Source of the DNA: JAPPHA01 sp965220985
GTDB taxonomy: Bacteria; Pseudomonadota; Alphaproteobacteria; Rhodobacterales; Rhodobacteraceae
Reading direction: 5' to 3'
Assembly: GCA_965220985.1 (NCBI GenBank)
Contig: OZ244854.1
Coordinates: forward strand, 806,001-870,000
DNA: 64,000 nucleotides
Positions within the stretch are counted from its first letter, which is position 1; the number at the start of each line of letters is the position of its first letter. Shown in pieces: positions 61,268-64,000 of the stretch. The position numbers and the translations under genes are program-made. The notes under the pieces are model-generated. The model searched no databases. It worked only from the letters and a program-made list of their open reading frames with translations, and had not been told where the DNA came from.

Positions 61268-62215
61268 ATGGACATCATTCACCTCGACCCGGATCTGATC
61301 GAGCCGCATCTGAGGTGGGCGGACGTCGTCGATGCGTTCAGGCACGGGCATGCGTTGCCGCGCGCAAGCATCGCGGACAACCTGGTGACTCGTGACAGTG
61401 ACGGCCTGTTGTCGAGGGCCGCATGGATCGATGGCCTCGGTTCGGTGGTCAAGAGCGCGACCGTGGTCCCTTCGAACGACGATCGCGGGATTCCAACCAT
61501 CCACGGCAGCGTTACCCTCTTTGACGACCAGACAGGCGTTCCCGAGGCATTTCTCGATTTCCACCAGGTGACCCGGTGGAAAACCGCTGCCGACTCCCTT
61601 CTCGGCGCCCAGATCCTGGCCCGGCCCGACTCGCAGACAGTTCTGATCATCGGCGCGGGCAAGGTGGCGCGCTCGCTCGTCCATGCCTACAAGAGCCACT
61701 GGAGCGACATTCGCTTCGTGGTGTGGAACCGGACCGCAGCGCGGGCCAACGAGATGCGAGCCGAATGCGAGGGCGTGGCAGAGATCGAGATCGCCGCAGA
61801 CCTTGAAAGCGCTGTCGGTGACGCCGACATCATTTGTTGCACCACCATGTCCGTGGAACCGGTCCTGTTCGGTCGCTGGTTGCAACCCGGTCAGCACCTC
61901 GATCTGATCGGGGCCTTTCGGCCCGACATGCGGGAAGTCGACGACGACGCCATCCGGCGTGCCAGCCTGTTCGTCAACAGCCTCGAGACGACGCTCGCGA
62001 AAGCGGGCGATATCATCATCCCCTTGAAATCAGGGGTGATTTCCCGGGACCAGATCAAGGGCGACCTCTACGATCTTGTCCCCGGAAAGATCGGACGCAG
62101 TTCAAGCGACGAGATCACCCTCTACAAGAACGGTGGAGGTGCTCACCTCGACCTGATGACGGCACGCCACTTCCTGGATCGGTGGAAGACGATCGACGCC
62201 CAACGGGAGACATGA
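61268..62215 (+). CDS. Ornithine cyclodeaminase/mu-crystallin family protein
   Basis: 315 residues from ATG 61268. The NAD-binding Rossmann segment is VLIIGAGKVARSLVHAYKSHW near residue 127; GAGKVA is characteristic. Others are LSRAAWIDGLGSVVKSATVVPSN and FHQVTRWKTAADSLLGAQILARP. Members include cyclodeaminases and imine reductases; substrate unknown. It starts 1 bp after the HAD stop and its stop is 1 bp before the TTG start of the dioxygenase gene, so the three genes form one operon. Confidence 0.85.
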   Translation: MDIIHLDPDLIEPHLRWADVVDAFRHGHALPRASIADNLVTRDSDGLLSRAAWIDGLGSVVKSATVVPSNDDRGIPTIHGSVTLFDDQTGVPEAFLDFHQVTRWKTAADSLLGAQILARPDSQTVLIIGAGKVARSLVHAYKSHWSDIRFVVWNRTAARANEMRAECEGVAEIEIAADLESAVGDADIICCTTMSVEPVLFGRWLQPGQHLDLIGAFRPDMREVDDDAIRRASLFVNSLETTLAKAGDIIIPLKSGVISRDQIKGDLYDLVPGKIGRSSSDEITLYKNGGGAHLDLMTARHFLDRWKTIDAQRET

Positions 62216-62216
62216 G

Positions 62217-63023
62217 TTGATTTCCGAAGAATCGATCGATGCCTACCAACGCGACGGCGCCATCGTGGTGCGAGGAGTGTTCACCCCATGGATCGACACG
62301 ATCGAGGCCGGCATCGAGCGGAATCTGCAGGACCCAGGCCCATATGCGTCGGAGAACGCAGTCAAGGACGGCGAGGGCCGTTTCTTCGATGACTACTGCA
62401 ACTGGACGCGAATCCCGGAGTTCGAGCAACTGGTGCGCGAGAGCTGTGCCGGCGAGGTTGCGGCCCGGGTGATGAAATCGAAAACGGCAGGTTTCTTCCA
62501 CGACCACGTGCTGATCAAGGAATCCGGAACCCCCAAGGCGACCCCTTGGCACCAGGACTCGCCGTACTATTTCATCGACAGCGAGCAGACCGTCAGCATG
62601 TGGATCCCAGTCGATCCGGTGCGATCCGCCAGTCTGCGGCTGATTGCGGGTTCGCATCGATGGGATGGCATGGTCAGGCCGGTCAGCTGGGCTGACGACA
62701 GCGACTTCTACGACAAGAACGGCGCACCTGAGTGGATCGACGTCCCCGACCCCGACGGATCACCGGGTGACATGCGCATCCTCGAATGGTCACTCGAGCC
62801 CGGTGATGCGGTACTGTTTCACTATCGGACCGTGCACGGTGCCCGAGGCAACCCCGGTGGCGCCCGACGGCGCGTTCTGTCGCTGCGCTGGTTCGGCGAC
62901 GATGCGCGATTCGTCGAACGTCCAGGCCGGACATCGCCGCCATTTCCAGGCCACGGCATGACCGACGGCCAAAGACCCAGGGAGGACTGGTTTCCGATCA
63001 TTTGGAGCGAAGGCAATGCGTGA
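62217..63023 (+). CDS. Phytanoyl-CoA dioxygenase (PhyH) family protein
   Basis: 268 residues from TTG 62217, one base after the upstream stop and with GGGAGA at about 62205-62210 as ribosome site. The iron ligands are the HxD in TPWHQDSPYYFID near residue 108 and the distal histidine in FHYRTVHGARG near 207; the 2-oxoglutarate arginine probably lies in RRRVLSLRW. It is a non-haem Fe(II)/2-oxoglutarate oxygenase that hydroxylates a small molecule. Paired with the cyclodeaminase-like gene, it may act on an amino acid derivative (inference). Confidence 0.85.
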   Translation: MISEESIDAYQRDGAIVVRGVFTPWIDTIEAGIERNLQDPGPYASENAVKDGEGRFFDDYCNWTRIPEFEQLVRESCAGEVAARVMKSKTAGFFHDHVLIKESGTPKATPWHQDSPYYFIDSEQTVSMWIPVDPVRSASLRLIAGSHRWDGMVRPVSWADDSDFYDKNGAPEWIDVPDPDGSPGDMRILEWSLEPGDAVLFHYRTVHGARGNPGGARRRVLSLRWFGDDARFVERPGRTSPPFPGHGMTDGQRPREDWFPIIWSEGNA

Positions 63024-63094
63024 CGGCCGGAACTGGCGCTGGCCATTCTGCACCAATCTGTCTCCCCGCGAACCATTGTCAGTCCATAGCGCCC

Positions 63095-64000
63095 ATGCAG
63101 CACCTGCCCTTTGACAACAGCTACACCCGTCTTCCGGAGCGCTTTTTCGCCCGCGTGCAACCCGACTGCCCGCCGGCTCCAAGCCTGATCCGGCTGAACC
63201 GCGACCTCGCAAAGCAGATTGGCCTCGATTCCAGCTGGCTGCAGTCGGATGCCGGAATCGCGATGCTCTCGGGCAAGGATCTGCCCGATGAAGCCGATTC
63301 CATTGCCATGGCCTACGCCGGTCACCAATTCGGCGGTTGGGTCCCGCAGCTCGGGGACGGTCGCGCCTTGCTGCTCGGCGAAGTCGTCGGACCCGACGGC
63401 GTCCGCCGCGACATCCAGCTCAAGGGTTCCGGACGAACGCCGTTTTCCCGCATGGGCGATGGCAAGGCTCCGCTTGGACCGGTCTTGAGGGAGTACATCG
63501 TCAGCGAAGCCATGGCGGCACTGGGTGTCCCCACCTCTCGGTCACTGGCTGCCGTCGCAACGGGCGAGCCGGTTCGCCGGGAGACGATCCTGCCGGGTGC
63601 GGTCCTCACGCGGGTCGCAACAAGCCACGTCCGCGTGGGAACCTTCCAGTATTTCCACGCCCGCAACGACCTCGACGGAATCAAGGCGCTGGCCGATTAC
63701 GTGATCGAACGGCACTTTCCCGAATTTGACCCCGGAGCCGACCAACAGCCGTATCACGACCTGCTCTCAAGCGTGATCAAACGGCAAGCGACCCTGATCG
63801 CGCGCTGGATGGGGCTTGGCTTCATTCACGGGGTCATGAACACCGACAACATGCAGATCGCCGGCGAGACAATCGACTACGGTCCATGTGCCTTCATGGA
63901 GGCCTTCCATCCCGGCACAGTCTTCAGTTCGATCGATTTCAAGGGACGTTACTCGTGGATCAACCAGCCGGCCATCGGAGAGTGGAACCTGGCGCGCTTT
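63095..64000 (+). CDS. selO: Protein adenylyltransferase SelO/YdiU, 5' part (partial)
   Basis: 302 codons are visible and the gene continues past the window edge. The pseudokinase SelO AMPylates proteins, supporting redox homeostasis. The N terminus FDNSYTRLPERFFARVQPDCPPAPSLIRLN, then AYAGHQFGGWVPQLGDGRALLLGEVV and the nucleotide-binding QLKGSGRTPFSRMGDGKAPLGPVLREYIVSEAM match the family. FIHGVMNTDNMQIAGETIDYGPCAFME is the catalytic loop with the metal-binding NTDN and DYG motifs. ATG 63095 is the start. Confidence 0.95.
   Translation, partial: MQHLPFDNSYTRLPERFFARVQPDCPPAPSLIRLNRDLAKQIGLDSSWLQSDAGIAMLSGKDLPDEADSIAMAYAGHQFGGWVPQLGDGRALLLGEVVGPDGVRRDIQLKGSGRTPFSRMGDGKAPLGPVLREYIVSEAMAALGVPTSRSLAAVATGEPVRRETILPGAVLTRVATSHVRVGTFQYFHARNDLDGIKALADYVIERHFPEFDPGADQQPYHDLLSSVIKRQATLIARWMGLGFIHGVMNTDNMQIAGETIDYGPCAFMEAFHPGTVFSSIDFKGRYSWINQPAIGEWNLARF

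Overview
The window looks like about 64 kb of chromosome from an alphaproteobacterium, most likely a member of the Rhodobacterales (Rhodobacter/Roseobacter group). This rests on GC-rich coding sequence, an ECF sigma factor with a ChrR-type zinc anti-sigma factor divergent from a fatty-acid modification operon, a Smo-type polyol ABC transporter beside a mannitol dehydrogenase, an rsfS-rlmH-gpmI block, and glutathione-dependent formaldehyde oxidation genes. No rRNA, tRNA or CRISPR array was seen.

Layout. 1-7.4 kb: the 3' end of ilvE, a DUF1028 gene, and a divergent peptide-type ABC transporter operon (binding protein, permease, fused permease-ATPase, ATPase) closed by its probable FadR-type regulator. 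An 18-bp perfect palindrome lies in the promoter. 8-17 kb: a degenerate AAA-like/PD-(D/E)XK protein, rsfS-rlmH-gpmI, an orphan Phd antitoxin and an SNF2 helicase/SWIM-domain pair. 17.5-24 kb: smoEFGK and mtlK for polyol uptake and oxidation, with a long RNA hairpin after the binding-protein gene. 24.3-37.5 kb: a compact glycogen operon, glgP-glgB-glgC-glgA-glgX-malQ-pgm. 37.8-39.7 kb: ctpA and rppH.

39.7-41.5 kb is a small scrap heap: a frameshifted vapC with intact vapB, a transposase tail and an AT-rich foreign membrane-protein gene. 41.7-49.5 kb is a tightly overlapped seven-gene operon (Cfa-like methyltransferase, SDR, DUF3833, MFS, chalcone-isomerase-like, DUF1365, FAD oxidoreductase) transcribed divergently from rpoE-chrR. 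The shared 87-bp gap carries two mirror-image ECF-type promoters whose -10 elements lie 5 nt from each start codon. By analogy with Rhodobacter sphaeroides this is the singlet-oxygen response acting on membrane lipids.

49.5-58.6 kb alternates housekeeping genes (glpK, adhC) with gene debris: a dead brnTA, a 5'-truncated higB with intact higA, tandem hicB copies without hicA, and an AAA ATPase with a 26-codon remnant behind it. 58.6-64 kb: an AEC transporter, fghA, a HAD hydrolase, an ornithine-cyclodeaminase-like gene coupled to a phytanoyl-CoA-dioxygenase-like gene, and the 5' part of selO.

Two themes run through the window. Antitoxin-family genes or remnants occur at five places, and none has an intact recognisable toxin beside it. 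Insertions also appear to have separated gene groups that are usually close (gpmI from ctpA-rppH, adhC from fghA). Family calls are from reading motifs, without database searches.
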